In this document: piece by piece, positions 45,161 to 55,970 of the stretch
Layout of the letters: each line of letters begins with the position of its first letter
Position numbering within the stretch: the first letter of the stretch is position 1
Source: Plantago major
Lineage: Eukaryota > Streptophyta > Magnoliopsida > Lamiales > Plantaginaceae
Direction: 5' to 3'
Assembly (NCBI GenBank): GCA_026545765.1
Contig: JAIFAC010000196.1
Coordinates: forward strand, 62,001-126,000
DNA: 64,000 bases
Notes under the pieces: model-generated
Seen by the model: only the letters and a program-made list of their open reading frames with translations
The model's database searches: none
Told to the model about the DNA's origin: nothing
Program-made: the position numbers and the translations under genes

Positions 45161-45504
45161 ATAATAAGAATATAAGAAGAGATCGATATGCAATCATCAT
45201 CAGCTAACTAGTAGTAGTATATATATATACACATCAAACTAATAATGTAATTAATTACACACTTTGAGTATGATTATATTACAAGCCTACAGGAGGAGAT
45301 ATATATAATTCCTCAATGATATATATATATATATATATCATTGAGGAACTTAGAGTATATATAATGTACTCCAATTAATGTTTATACCTATATTGATGCA
45401 TGATATATAAGTACTGGTCTGGAGTACTGGTTTTCAAACAAGTACGTACGTACGTAACATTGATAACTGGTCTGGAGTAGATCCGACAGTGTATGTATAT
45501 ATCT
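45161..45504. other. Short intergenic flank with palindromes
   Basis: Between the Mutator-like element and the EF-hand gene. It contains a perfect 40-bp AT-rich palindrome (45309-45348) and two copies of CTGGTCTGGAGTA at about 45415 and 45467. No gene. Confidence 0.6.
45309..45348. repeat. Perfect 40-bp palindrome
   Basis: TTCCTCAATGAT, then (AT)8, then ATCATTGAGGAA: both arms are exact complements. It could extrude as a cruciform or form a hairpin in RNA, and lies 157 bp downstream of the EF-hand gene stop codon. Confidence 0.95.
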
Positions 45505-45703
45505 TCACATGATCGTACATGCAAGGACCTTACTAGCATGGCCGACGACATTGAGGACTGTTGAAGTGTGTGCTGATAGTTGTGCTACTTGTACGGCCCG
45601 TCCTAAGGTATCCTTCGGTTTTTGCCCCGCTAACTGTAATTGCTGAACATGCCAAATTAAATTAGAAATGAAAATTAACGCCCATTCCTGTCGACTAATT
45701 ACC

Positions 45704-45770
<67 letters not shown>

Positions 45771-46551
45771 TTTTTTTGTATTTTAAATTTTAATGATATA
45801 CTCTCTCCTTGCTTCAATTACTCATGATGCATACGTTTTTAAGAAAAAGCTTATAAAGTAGGAGATGCATAGTAATAAAATAAGAAAGAAATTAAACAAA
45901 GTATGAGAAATAAGACGAATAAAGTATTAGAGATAGACGAATAAAGTAGGAAATTTAGGATGATCAAAAATGTATACTTAAACGAACTTTAGAGAGATAA
46001 ATTAAATTTCGGACAAAATTAATTTTTATACGTACGTACCTTATAATAATTATTGTCTTGAAACAGTAGGGACTTCAGCTCTTGTACCATATCCAAGGAT
46101 TGACGACTTAACATACACCAATGTGGATGTTTGTGCTTCAAGTGCTTACCTTTGCATGGCAGGAGGAACAAAGGTGATATGATCTCCTCAACGATCTCGT
46201 CAAGCAAAGGAAGCAGGAGAAGTCTGGCCTCTCTTGCATGCGACCACATAAGCCCTTGCAGAAACGCCGTTTTGGCTCGTATGCCACAACATCTTTAGCC
46301 ATCACATGTTTGAAGTAGTACAACGGCAAGATTTCTTCGAAATCCAGTGTTTTATCACCATTCACGTCTAACGAGCAGTACACGTAGAACAACTCATTCG
46401 ATATGATATTTTTTTCCTTTAGTTCCTCCAAGCTAACCTTCTTATCGCCATCAGAGTCCAGATTGTTGAAGTAACTCTGAGCTCCTCTTTTCTGCTCTTC
46501 ACTCCACAATTGATTGTAGCTATTCACTGCAAGCGCTCTAAGCCCGTCCAT
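45505..46551 (-). CDS. EF-hand and Cys-rich calcium-binding protein
   Basis: Two exons. Exon 1 (46551-46040) starts MDGLRALAVNSYNQLW and holds two canonical EF-hand loops, D32-x-D-x-D-x-x-V-x-x-x-E43 (DSDGDKKVSLEE) and D62-x-N-x-D-x-x-L-D-x-x-E73 (DVNGDKTLDFEE). A Cys-rich segment with CX3C, CX2C and CX2C pairs (ending YHLCSSCHAK) follows. Exon 2 (45687-45505) ends in ACTIM. The layout matches a plant family of small EF-hand proteins with a ZZ-like Cys cluster and a hydrophobic C-terminus ending in CSIM/CTIM. Donor GTACGT and acceptor CAG define the 352-bp intron, which carries an (AT)n run. Exon 1 is 512 bp, one short of a phase-0 length, and the frame shifts just after CHAK. Either one base is missing (mutation or error) or the protein ends early at 46138. 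Calcium binding is inferred. Confidence 0.75.
45708..45769. repeat. (AT)n microsatellite in the EF-hand gene intron
   Basis: About 60 bp of uninterrupted AT close to the 3' splice site, likely to vary in length between individuals. Confidence 0.95.
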
Positions 46552-47766
46552 CAAGAAAATTTTCAGGGATGGAGGGATCGATCGAGTGGACAGATGATCT
46601 TGGTTTGTATGTTATGTTTAGTCTGATAAAGATTTAGCGGGTATATCTTGTCTATCCCAAAACCGATATTTATAATTTGATCATTTGTATAGCTAGTGTC
46701 TTTGAAGACCACGTCAAATATTAATTTCTATATATTGTGGAGATCAAGCCTTCATGGTCCACCAGTAGCTAATTATAATTAACAAAAATTAAAATTAGAA
46801 AAACAAAAGATATATGGTCCCGGGTCGACCTGGAATGCAACTAGCACACTGGATTAACCCCACATACTCACATAATAGCCTGCAAATTACGGAAGGCTTC
46901 GACTCTAAAGGTATAAATCATAGAAAATCGTTCCTAGTCAAACATGTAACACAGAAGATATTCTCCTCCATTTTAACCAACTAAGTCACCCTTACAGGTT
47001 CCAACAATAATATTATTTTTAGTAAAGAACTACGTAACAATGTTTTTGCTAATAATGATAATCAATGTTAATATTATTAATATAATTATTGCTATTATTA
47101 TTATTACACACAACTATGATGTGTTTTTACAATTTTTCTTGTTTTTTCATATATGTATACGTATAGAATACAATAGTTATTACACTATTCGGTTTTGCTT
47201 ACATTGAATACGCATGAGTGTTTAGTAAATTTGTAAAAAGAGTTGCAAAAGAAAGAAGTCAAAATATAACATTAATACAACATGTGTTGCGGTACGCGTA
47301 TTAAGCAAGTGATAGGAAATATATTCCTTCGTCTAGAGAAAAGATTTCCGTTTGACTTATTGGTGAACAAAATAAGGAAGTCGAAGATTTAAATAGAAAA
47401 ATAGTAAAGAATGACTAAAAATTAATGGTGGATTGTTAAATTGAAAATTTTAGTATTATTTAAATGAATAAAGTATAAATAGTTGGTTGGTATATTTATC
47501 TATTGTAAATATGAGAGAGTTTTCACATTCATTTCTCGAATATGTAAAATCATTGTACTTGTTGGCTTCTGCGTTGCCATTATAAATTCCTTCTGTTAAA
47601 CTCTATTAATAACTATAACTCGAGTCACACTATTAACAATTATTAAAACATTAGTGTGGTTGTAAAAGTGTTATACAAAATACGGAGTTAATCATTGTTA
47701 TTAGCTACTTACGTTAAAGAAACAAACGTTTGCCTCTCTCATATGTTTCTTATTTGTTTTGTTTTA
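46552..47766. other. Upstream flank of the EF-hand gene
   Basis: AT-rich, no ORF of note. The sequence at about 47325-47475 (ATTCCTTCGTCTAGAGAAAAG to GAATAAAGTATAAAT) resembles a worn Stowaway-like MITE. Promoter elements for the minus-strand gene must lie near 46560-46800, but no convincing TATA box stands out. Confidence 0.5.
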
Positions 47767-49107
47767 TCACTCAAATTAAGCAAAATTAACACAATAGTAT
47801 GAATAGAAAGATTTAATTTAAAATCAAAGTGGACATATGACATTCATATGATGGTTTCAATAGAAGATGTCATACAAAAATATTGCAAAGGATTGCAATG
47901 GCTGCACTAGCCTTCCTGGAAATTAAGAAAGATTCACGTCTCGGTGTACCCCACCCCAATTAATGTACTTTGAACATTCCTTCTATTTTCATTTTATTTC
48001 TTTAAATAAATTAACAAAGAAACTAAGGTAAACCATTGACAACTCAGAGTAAACGACGTTAGAGCCAAGTTGAGGGGTGGTGGCTAGAGTTGGGTGGTGG
48101 AGACAAGGAAGATGGAGGCTACTCTCCCATTTTAGAGTTTGGTGGTTTTGAATTTGAATTAATGAGAATGAAGGAAATAAGATTGAGAGTAGTTGTTGGT
48201 CCATTAAATGCTTCTGTAGGTTATTACTGACGGTCTGCAGACTAAACATGGAGCTAGAAAGGATAATATGAGCTAGAAGAGGACCTAATACAGATAAATA
48301 TGACTTGGATTGTATGTAGTGGAATAGTAGTGTTCTTGTACAGTTAATTGTCCACAATGTGGACTGGATATCAATTAATCGATTTTGGTTATCACTCAAA
48401 ATAAGCAAATTCAGTATCAAAAGTAATATGAATAGAAAGATTTCAATTAAAATCTAAAGGCGGGACATATGTATGCATACATAGATTTGATGGTTCATGT
48501 AGAAGATGTAAGAAAAAAAAAATCGTAGAGGATTGCAAGTGTCTACACTCTACACTAGCCTTCCAAGAAATTAAGAAAGATTCACATCTACGTGTACCCC
48601 ACCCCAATTAATGTACTTTGAACATTCCTTCTATTTTCCTTTTCTTTCTTTAAATAAATTAACAAAGAACTAAGAAAGACCATTAACAATTCAAAGTAAA
48701 CGACGTTAGAGCCAAGTGGAGGGGTGGTGGCTAGAGTTGGGTGGTGGAGATAAAGAAGATGGAGGCTACTCTCCCATTTTAGAGTTTGGTGGTTTTGAAT
48801 TTGAATTAATGTGAATGAAGGAAATAAGATTGAGAGTAGTTGTTGGTCCATTAAATGCTTTCGTAGGTTATTACTGACGGTCTGCGGATTAAACATGGAG
48901 CTAGAAAGGATAATATGAGCTAGAAGAGGACCTAATACAGATAAATATGACTTGGATTGTATGTAGTGGAATAGTGGTGTTCTAGTACAGTTAATTGTCC
49001 ACAATGTGGACTAGATATCAATTAATCAGTTTTGGTTATCACTCAAAATAAGCAAACTCAGCACCGAAAGTAATATGAATAGAAAGATTTCAATTAAAAT
49101 CTAAAGG
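47767..49107. repeat. Tandem duplication, ~630-bp unit, two copies plus a partial third
   Basis: Copies begin at about 47767, 48392 and 49038 with ATCACTCAAA-TAAGC and are about 90 percent alike by eye; the third stops after about 70 bp. Both full copies carry the same minus-strand ORF of about 140 codons (NCTRTLLFHYIQSKSYLSVL...), but the frame is not otherwise protein-like and I regard it as chance conservation by duplication. The unit origin is unknown. Confidence 0.85.
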
Positions 49108-49243
49108 TAAGACCACCGGGATAAAACCGGGGTCTAACGAACCCCTCTCCCAATGTACTTTGGATATATTTATATTCCCTATGGTGCCCTGTTCCCTAGG
49201 TCAACCTGTCTAGCATCCTTAGATTCCATCTCGCCTCACAATG

Positions 49244-49279
<36 letters not shown>

Positions 49280-49324
49280 TTTTTTTTTTTAAATTTTTTT
49301 TGAAAAGTTAAAAAATTATTATTA

Positions 49325-49352
<28 letters not shown>
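49244..49352. repeat. (ATT)n microsatellite with T-run
   Basis: Two (ATT)n stretches (about 49244-49280 and 49315-49352) separated by a T-rich segment with an AAAAATTATTATT-type flank. Confidence 0.9.
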
Positions 49353-49355
<3 letters not shown>

Positions 49356-49940
49356 AAATTTCATTAGAAACCATCTACAACAAAAATAAAACGAAAAAAA
49401 GACGAACATATATTAGGGTTATTGTTTAGAACTTAGGGGGTTTAGTTAAAACCATTTTTGTTCTTCAAAAATAAAAAATGCATTTTGTTAATAATGAAGA
49501 CATTTGTTTAAAAATATGTAAGTAGCTTGAAAAGTCTTGATATTAAGAACGTGAACGACTTCTCAAATAAATTGTAGATTTGGTCCTCTAACTCAAAATG
49601 GTCTCAAATTTTTTTAATTTTTTAAACTCCTGGATTGTGTATCATTTTGTATATACTTATACAATTTTGCCTTGTTGTCAGCTTATCTGGCATGAATTAG
49701 CTGCCAATATTGGAGGGAAATGAGAAGGGTTTGCCGCCTACTTTGGAGTCAAAAAGATTAACCTGAGGTAATTTCTTCATTCTTAATTACTCCTCCCAAC
49801 TTGTTAAAATATGAAAATTTAACGAGAAACACAAACAGAGAAGAAGTAGATTTTTATTGATTGCCAACTGAAGAACAATTGTTCATGTTACAGCAAAATC
49901 CTAGAACAGTGAGACTATATATACGGAGATTTAGTCAATG
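49353..49940. other. Intergenic, nothing recognised
   Basis: AT-rich sequence without a supported gene, between the (ATT)n run and the small LTR element. Confidence 0.5.
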
Positions 49941-50440
49941 AAAGTTGTTAATCAAATCAATCCAATTCAATCCAATAAACTCCAAACCAACCAACAAACA
50001 AACGTAAGAAAATAAACACAAGATAACCAAGATTTCTATTAACCAAGAACCAGAACGCAGTTTACAAGGAATTGACCAAACCTCCCGAGTTTCAAGCTAC
50101 ACGCTCCTCTGTTCTCTCTTCCTCACTGTGTTTCTCTCAGAAATCTCTATATGAGTTCTCTCTATGTTCTCATATCATTCTATTGAACTAACTAGTTATG
50201 GAACCACCTATTTATACAAAGTAAATAGTACCAATTCACTTCTAACTAGGAATCAAATAACTAGTAGTTTCCTTTTTCAAGTTGGTTTCCAGTTGCCAAT
50301 GGAATTCCTAATTCTGTTTCCAAAAGGATTCCTCAACATCCAACTCCTAACACCTTCAGTATTAGATGTTTAAGCTAAACTCACAATTCTCCACCTAGCT
50401 TTTTACCTTCTCTTTCAGGTGTTAATTTGTTGAATTGTTC

Positions 50441-50526
50441 ATTCCTCATTGTTTGAACTTAACAATTGGCGCCGTCTGTGGGAAAGAGGAAGGAAATCCA
50501 ATTGTTAAGTTCAAACAATGAGGAAT
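50441..50526. repeat. 29-bp perfect inverted repeat around a second primer-site sequence
   Basis: Arms 50441-50469 and 50498-50526 are exact complements. The loop holds GCCGTCTGTGGGAAAGAGGA, the same leader sequence that follows the 5' LTR of the host element but in the opposite orientation. Confidence 0.9.
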
Positions 50527-51260
50527 AATGCAACAATGACAGAAAACAATAATCGAACAAACAATGAACCAAAATCATAAGGCCAGAGACACAAGATTTA
50601 ACGTGGTTCGGCAATGCCTACGTCCACAGAGATCAACCAACAACCTTTATTGATACTTAGGTTACAACCACACGACGTAACAAGAATAATCCCACATAAA
50701 AAATAATACCAACTTAATATGCTATTCTTCAAAGTATGATCCCTAACTTCCTATGATGATGAATGAAGGTTCTGATCGGATCTATGTAACAAACAAGTCC
50801 CCCTTGACTATATATAGAGAACTCAACTACCAAATCCTACTAGAATAAGAAAACTAATTACTAATCCTTCTAGCACAAGAAAACTAATTTAGGTAACCTT
50901 CTTGTATAAGGAAACCACCTAGAATTCCTTCTAGAATCAGGAAACTGAATTAGTTAAATGCCTAACTAATTCTCCAGCTTTCCATATCCTGGATTTGATC
51001 ATCACCGTTGAGATTTTCATATTTAATCTAGGACGTTCAACGATCAATATCATTGTTGAGCTAACACTCTCACAATCTACACCTTTAGCTCAATCAATGA
51101 TCCCATTAACTGATCTCAACGTATCCCTGAAGTTAGGACACAACCCTGAAAGTCTTCACTCCCACAAAATCCGCATAACAACATGAACTTTGGACCTCGA
51201 AGAGCTTTTCTCATGTAATCAAAAAGCATTCAAAGAAGTCTGAATCTTCTTCACCCTGAT
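50527..51260. other. LTR-like internal sequence of the small element
   Basis: Contains ATTTAACGTGGTTCGGCAAT and CCTACGTCCAC (50596-50625), a phrase often found in plant LTRs, and a TATATATAGAG near 50810. It may be a fragment of another LTR nested inside. No ORF. Confidence 0.4.
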
Positions 51261-51267
51261 CACACCT

Positions 51268-51987
51268 TTAAGCACTACAACTTGTTCTTTCAGGTTGCTC
51301 CACCTCAGACTCAACTCCATCAACTTTAAATTGAACTTCGGTGCATGTTACACCTCCTGTAACAGTCTCCACCCGAACATGTGCAGATTTCTTTCTTGGT
51401 TTCAGCATTATCCATACTCCACCACTGTCCCAAACCATCCTCCAGTGAATCCTTGTCCCTCGTGATACCATCCCACGGCTATTGGACACCTTATCTTCAA
51501 TGATCGCTCCATCCTCCCTTCCGTAAGATGTTCTTTCACTTTTGGATGTCTTCCGCCTCTCGTAACACCATACCAGCCGGGTAGAAACACTATCACCTGG
51601 GAAATCGTTTCTAGAGTCCAACGGGCTTGACCATGCGTCATTCCGAGCCCGGACGCACCCGTACTCGCCGGAATACCAACACTGCGCTTTTTTCCTTCCT
51701 GGGGCGTGAAACACACTCGCCAGCCTATCCGCGCGTATTTCGTATGCGATTCTGGGCTGTATTTTCGTCCGTTTTCCCGTGATTCTTTCGCCTTCTCGAC
51801 CCAAATCAACTCCTATTGGATTCCAAACCTTAAGGAACTCATTCCCAACTTCCAACGGTCTTCTCTTGAATTCGGTTGAGTTTGAATCCATCATAGACGG
51901 ATCTAAGCTTTTTACCTTGCGAACTGTCTCTAGTTTCTTCCATACACCTTTGACTTGTTTATCGATCTTGCACCTTGTAGACGTCAT
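51268..51987 (-). CDS. Orphan ORF in the small LTR element
   Basis: About 240 codons open from an ATG just inside the primer site (51987) to 51268. The N-terminus is MTSTRCKIDKQVKGVWKKLE. The rest is Arg/Gly/Ser-rich and GC-richer than its surroundings, with WNPIGVDLGREGERITGKR and SVFHAPGRKKAQCWYSGEYG. No Gag, zinc knuckle, protease or RT signature is visible, and a second long frame overlaps (51408-51809). It may be a highly diverged gag or a captured host segment. I do not recognise it. Confidence 0.45.
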   Translation of the reverse strand: MTSTRCKIDKQVKGVWKKLETVRKVKSLDPSMMDSNSTEFKRRPLEVGNEFLKVWNPIGVDLGREGERITGKRTKIQPRIAYEIRADRLASVFHAPGRKKAQCWYSGEYGCVRARNDAWSSPLDSRNDFPGDSVSTRLVWCYERRKTSKSERTSYGREDGAIIEDKVSNSRGMVSRGTRIHWRMVWDSGGVWIMLKPRKKSAHVRVETVTGGVTCTEVQFKVDGVESEVEQPERTSCSA

Positions 51988-52475
51988 TGATGACAATTAC
52001 TTCCTTCCTCTTTCCCACAGACGGCGCCAATTGTTAATCAAATCAATCCAATTCAATCCAATAAACTCCAAACCAACCAACAAACAAACGTAAGAAAATA
52101 AACACAAGATAACCAAGATTTCTATTAACCAAAACCAAAACGCAGTTTACAAGGAATCGACCAAACCTCCCGAGTTTCAAGCTACACGCTCCTCTGTTCT
52201 CTCTTCCTCACTGTGTTTCTCTCAGAAATCTCTATATGAGTTCTCTTTATGTTCTCATATCATTCTATTGAACTAACTAGTTATGGAACCACCTATTTAT
52301 ACAAAGTAAATAGTACCAATTCACTTCTAATTAGGAATCAAATAACTAGTAGTTTCCTTTTCCAAGTTGGTTTCCAGTTGCCAATGGAATTCCTAATTAT
52401 GTTTCCAAAAGGATTCATCAACATCCAACTCCTAACACCTTCAGTATTAGATGTTTAAGCTAAACTCACAAAAGT

Positions 52476-52790
52476 TATTCAGAAAAAATAAAAATTGAAC
52501 GCTAAAATACAAACATCCAGTACGGAATTACAGTAGCCCCATCTCCGTGATCAAATCAGAGCCTTATCTCACCCTTAATTTGATCTTGTTTGTCCAAGCT
52601 CCAAATGTACAGTTCTGGTGACGTACGGTGCCGTTTTGTTCTTTCTAGGTTGCTAATAGAGACGAACTATCGGTTCTCTTAAACTAGTTACTAACCCGTG
52701 GCGATGTCACGGTATAATTTTCTTAAATATTAAACAAATCAAAGCTAGTATATTTTGAGAAAGAAAAATTATGTTTGGCTAAAAAATTGT
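52476..52790. other. Intergenic, nothing recognised
   Basis: Flank right of the small LTR element; no supported feature. Confidence 0.5.
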
Positions 52791-53060
52791 TAAGTACCTC
52801 GTTGTACACCACATTACTCGTGGTGTTGTTGGGTTTCACATTCGAATTAAGTTATCAAATTGGAATTATATCATTCTTAAAGTTGAGTGTCAACTTTGAA
52901 TTGAGTTTCAAGGTTGCAATTATCACATAATTAGGATAGGTTCATCCTCCGAATTAAGTTGCAGAGTTGGAAATTTTCATTTCTTATAGTACTTTACCAT
53001 AAAGTGTGGTCTACTCTTCAATGAAGTTTCTAAGATGTAATTATCCAATTATTAAAGGTG
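52790..53060. repeat. Degenerate AT-rich satellite-like array, left part
   Basis: Irregular repeats of about 55-70 bp built on phrases such as GAATTGAGTTTCAAGGTTG, AATTATC-CATTCTTA and GTTTACC/GTTCATCC. The same array continues after the inserted LINE tail and gypsy block (53430-53520, 58072-59440). Confidence 0.65.
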
Positions 53061-53064
53061 GGAT

Positions 53065-53330
53065 TTTTATTTTTTTTAAACAGCAAAAAGATTATATTAA
53101 TTATAAGAGTCATGAGGAGCATAAGAAATGCTCAATAACGTAATTACATGGTCAATTGACCGAATCCAAAACCGAAGTCCAAACCATTACAACTATGTAA
53201 CCTCCAAAAGGTTTTACATCAAAATCCTTAACCAAAGACCTTTCCCAAAAGAATTAAAGAAGGCCAAATTCTTCATCATGAGTCCAAGTACGCCCATCCA
53301 TCACCAATAGCCCCAAGAGCTTATAAGATA
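53065..53330 (-). mobile_element. LINE 3' tail
   Basis: On the minus strand the segment ends GAGCATTTCTTATGCTC, then an AT-rich stretch, then CTTTTTGCTGTTTAAAAAAAA. This matches the plus-strand tail at 59960-60030, which ends TTTTTGCCGTTTC followed by A. The shared hairpin and the poly(A) end are characteristic of plant LINE 3' ends. Confidence 0.6.
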
Positions 53331-54872
53331 CACCGTCAATTGATAAGATACACAGGTAGTGTCTATTTTACCGAAGTCCGCACTTTTGTGCGTGTTGGTT
53401 TGGAATACGTATCCAACAACCCTCACGATTATATTTCTAATTGAATTGTCAAGTTGGATTTAAATACCTCATTCTTACAGTATTTTCTGATTAGTGTGAT
53501 TATCCCGTAACTACATGTTTTGTAACGCCCCGAATATTACACTAATTTTTAAAAGCACAAGGGCATTAAAACAATAACAAAAGGACAATCTAAAAGCTCT
53601 AAGAAGCTAAAATTCTAACATAACACTCGCGAATAACACTATTTTCAAAAGCAGCGGCTAAAAGTTACAAAAACCCCGTTTAAAAAAAAACCCACTTCAT
53701 TCAAGTTGCTAAACGTCTACCCGACTCGGTCCTCCACTAAACTCCGGAATCTACAAGGAAGGAAAACAAAAGAGTGTGAGATAAAAATCTCAGTGGTGTT
53801 CGTATGTGACAGTGACAATTAACATATCAATAGGAAATTCATAACAAAAACTGAATGTGCAATCATATCAATAACGAAGCAATCAGAACAAGACAATCAC
53901 CATTTCACAGTGCGATCAACCTTATAACCCCAATCCAAGCCCTTATCGCTCCAGACAGTGAATGACTCTGACACAGACGTTACCCTGCCATGGTACAGGG
54001 GTGAAACACTACTACCCACCAAGACCTCGGCGACTTCTGCCTCGCGTCAAGGGGAAGTAAGCGAAGGAACCTCATGAATAACTCGACAGACACAACTGCC
54101 CAAGTATATCCACTCGGAAACCTCCACCACATTTGCACACATATCGGTCATTAAGCAAATCAATCAATCAAATCATGATATATACATATAGATATCAAAA
54201 TCAATCTTTCGTGCAGAAATCATGTTTTAGCGGAAGCATTTGACAGTTGCTTCGATGCAATTTTTTTTTTTTTTTTTTTTGAAATAGAATGAGTTGGAAA
54301 TTACTTTGATGCAGTACGTATATATACAATAAAAGCATGTACTTCCTTGGTTTTCGAAATCGGTTTTAAGAACACTCACCTTAGATAACCTCGTAACTAA
54401 GCAAATCCGCAAGACCGAAGACGAACCGAAAGCAAGTTAGAACGCGAACAAAACGAATCTAAAGTTCCTCTCCTTCGTAACTGGCTCGAACAGAATCGAA
54501 ACGGAAAGGAATTGCTGATGAATGAAGAAGAAAACACGTTGATGTTGAACGAATCAGATTTTTCTGGATGAGAGATTTAGGGTATAGGTGTTGGAGAGTT
54601 ATGAGCGAAGAGAAGAGCTGTGAAGCGTATTAATCTAACTAGAAAGAAGGAACAAAACAGAAAGCAAGTAGAAGCAGGAGTCAAAACAGAAAAGGAAAAC
54701 AACCCAGGAAAGAAAGGAGTCTAATCCCTTAACTAGTTAGTAATTAATTACTGATTAGCTAAGGTAATTAACTAATTAACTTTTAATTGTAAGGGAAAAT
54801 AAAACATAAGGATTAAATGAAAAGTCGGGGTTTTACACTCTCCCCTCCTTAAAAGAATTTGGTCCCCAAATT

Positions 54873-55970
54873 CTAATCTTCCATAGCTTTTGGTGAATCT
54901 GGAGCTTCAAGACCTGCCAAGCTATAGACACGAGCCTTAGTTCTTGGTCCACTGTTTGTAATTCTCGATCCTTGACTCACATTCCCACTACTTGCATGAG
55001 CAATTTCTTGGTCTCTTTTATTCGGGCAATTAGCGATCCTATGACGATTGCTGCCATAAGCAAGACAGTTGCCAAGTTTCTTCCAACACTTGTCCTCGTC
55101 ATGATTCGGTCCCTTGCAAAAGTCACAAGATTGATTTCGTGAGCGAGTTCCCACTTTCGCCTCGAAGTTATTAGGCTGCAAGTCTTGTTGGAAACGTATT
55201 TGTTTAGCCGGAGGAGCTTGGTTACGACTTTCTTAACTAACATTAGTACCAGGGTGAGACCTCTTGTCAGACTTCCTATTGTGGCTAAGCTCCAGCAAAC
55301 CTGCTTCAATTTCGGATGCCCTTTCAACTGCCAAAGAGTAGGTTCAGATCTTCACACTTAACAAGACACGCTGAAGTTCCTGATCTAAGCCCCTGACGAA
55401 CTTGCGAACCTTTCTCCTCTCATCATTCATCATGTGAGGAACATACTTCAATAACCGTGAAAACTCAGCATCATACTTAGCCACCGACATCGTTCCTTGC
55501 TCCAGTTCGTAAAATTCGTCCTCTCGGCTCTCCTGAATCAACATCGGCACATACTTGTCGTTGAATTCCTCCTGAAAATTCTGCCAAGTCCTGGGAGTAC
55601 CCTTGTCTCTCCACTTTGCCTCGACCGAATTCCACCAGTGACGTGCTGCTCCCTCGAATAAAAACACTGCCAGATCCACCTTTTGCACATCTCCATACCT
55701 CAGTACCGTATAAATGTTCTCCAGACTTTCCAGCCAAAGCTCAGCTTTTCTCGGATCTGGTTCACCCGAAAACTTCGGAGGTTGAAACTTAAGGAACCGC
55801 TCCACTGACTGATCATGAGCTGGCACCGACGGTGGTGGGGCATCCCAATTAGCAAAGCCTCCAACGCATCACTAAAACGTCCCATCCTGTCAGTTACCTG
55901 GTCCGCGTTAGCCTGTGGGTTCTCGCGAGCTTGACGAGCGGGTCTTCCTCTCCTGTTATCGTTGTCCATT
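54873..55970 (-). pseudogene. gag: Gypsy gag with zinc knuckle
   Basis: Reading from 55970: MDNDNRRGRPARQAR, a frame shift near 55845, then PPKFSGEPDPRKAELWLESL and VFLFEGAARHWWNSVEAKW, with W-NFQEEFNDKYVP (55826-55344), the classic chromovirus-like capsid pattern. After a further break the C-terminus (55181-54873) contains a zinc knuckle CDFCKGPNHDEDKC (CX2CX4HX4C) and a worn second one. It ends SPKAMED, directly before the polypurine tract. No pol follows. Structural protein only; two frame breaks. Confidence 0.8.

Larger units (their letters stand above)
49946..52470 (-). mobile_element. Complete small LTR retrotransposon (non-autonomous, gypsy-type PBS)
   Basis: LTRs at 49946-50385 (440 bp) and 52032-52470 (439 bp) are nearly identical, with TG...CA ends and a perfect AAAGT duplication (49941-49945, 52471-52475). 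On the minus strand the right LTR is followed by ATTGGCGCCGTCTGTGGG (52031-52014), a gypsy-type primer site, so the element reads right to left. AGCTAGGTGGAGAAT before the left LTR serves as polypurine tract. The internal region is only 1.65 kb with one orphan ORF, so it depends on other elements for RT and integrase. The high LTR identity suggests a recent insertion. Confidence 0.9.

Noticed and set aside
45021..45165. A second, independent DNA transposon end beside the CACTA
   Set aside because: It is the complement of 16431-16560 and carries the matching 9-bp duplication, so it is the displaced right end of the Mutator-like element.
47989..49004. Two similar ~140-codon minus-strand ORFs as a paralogous gene pair
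   Set aside because: The similarity is explained by DNA-level tandem duplication; composition is not protein-like and no domain is seen.
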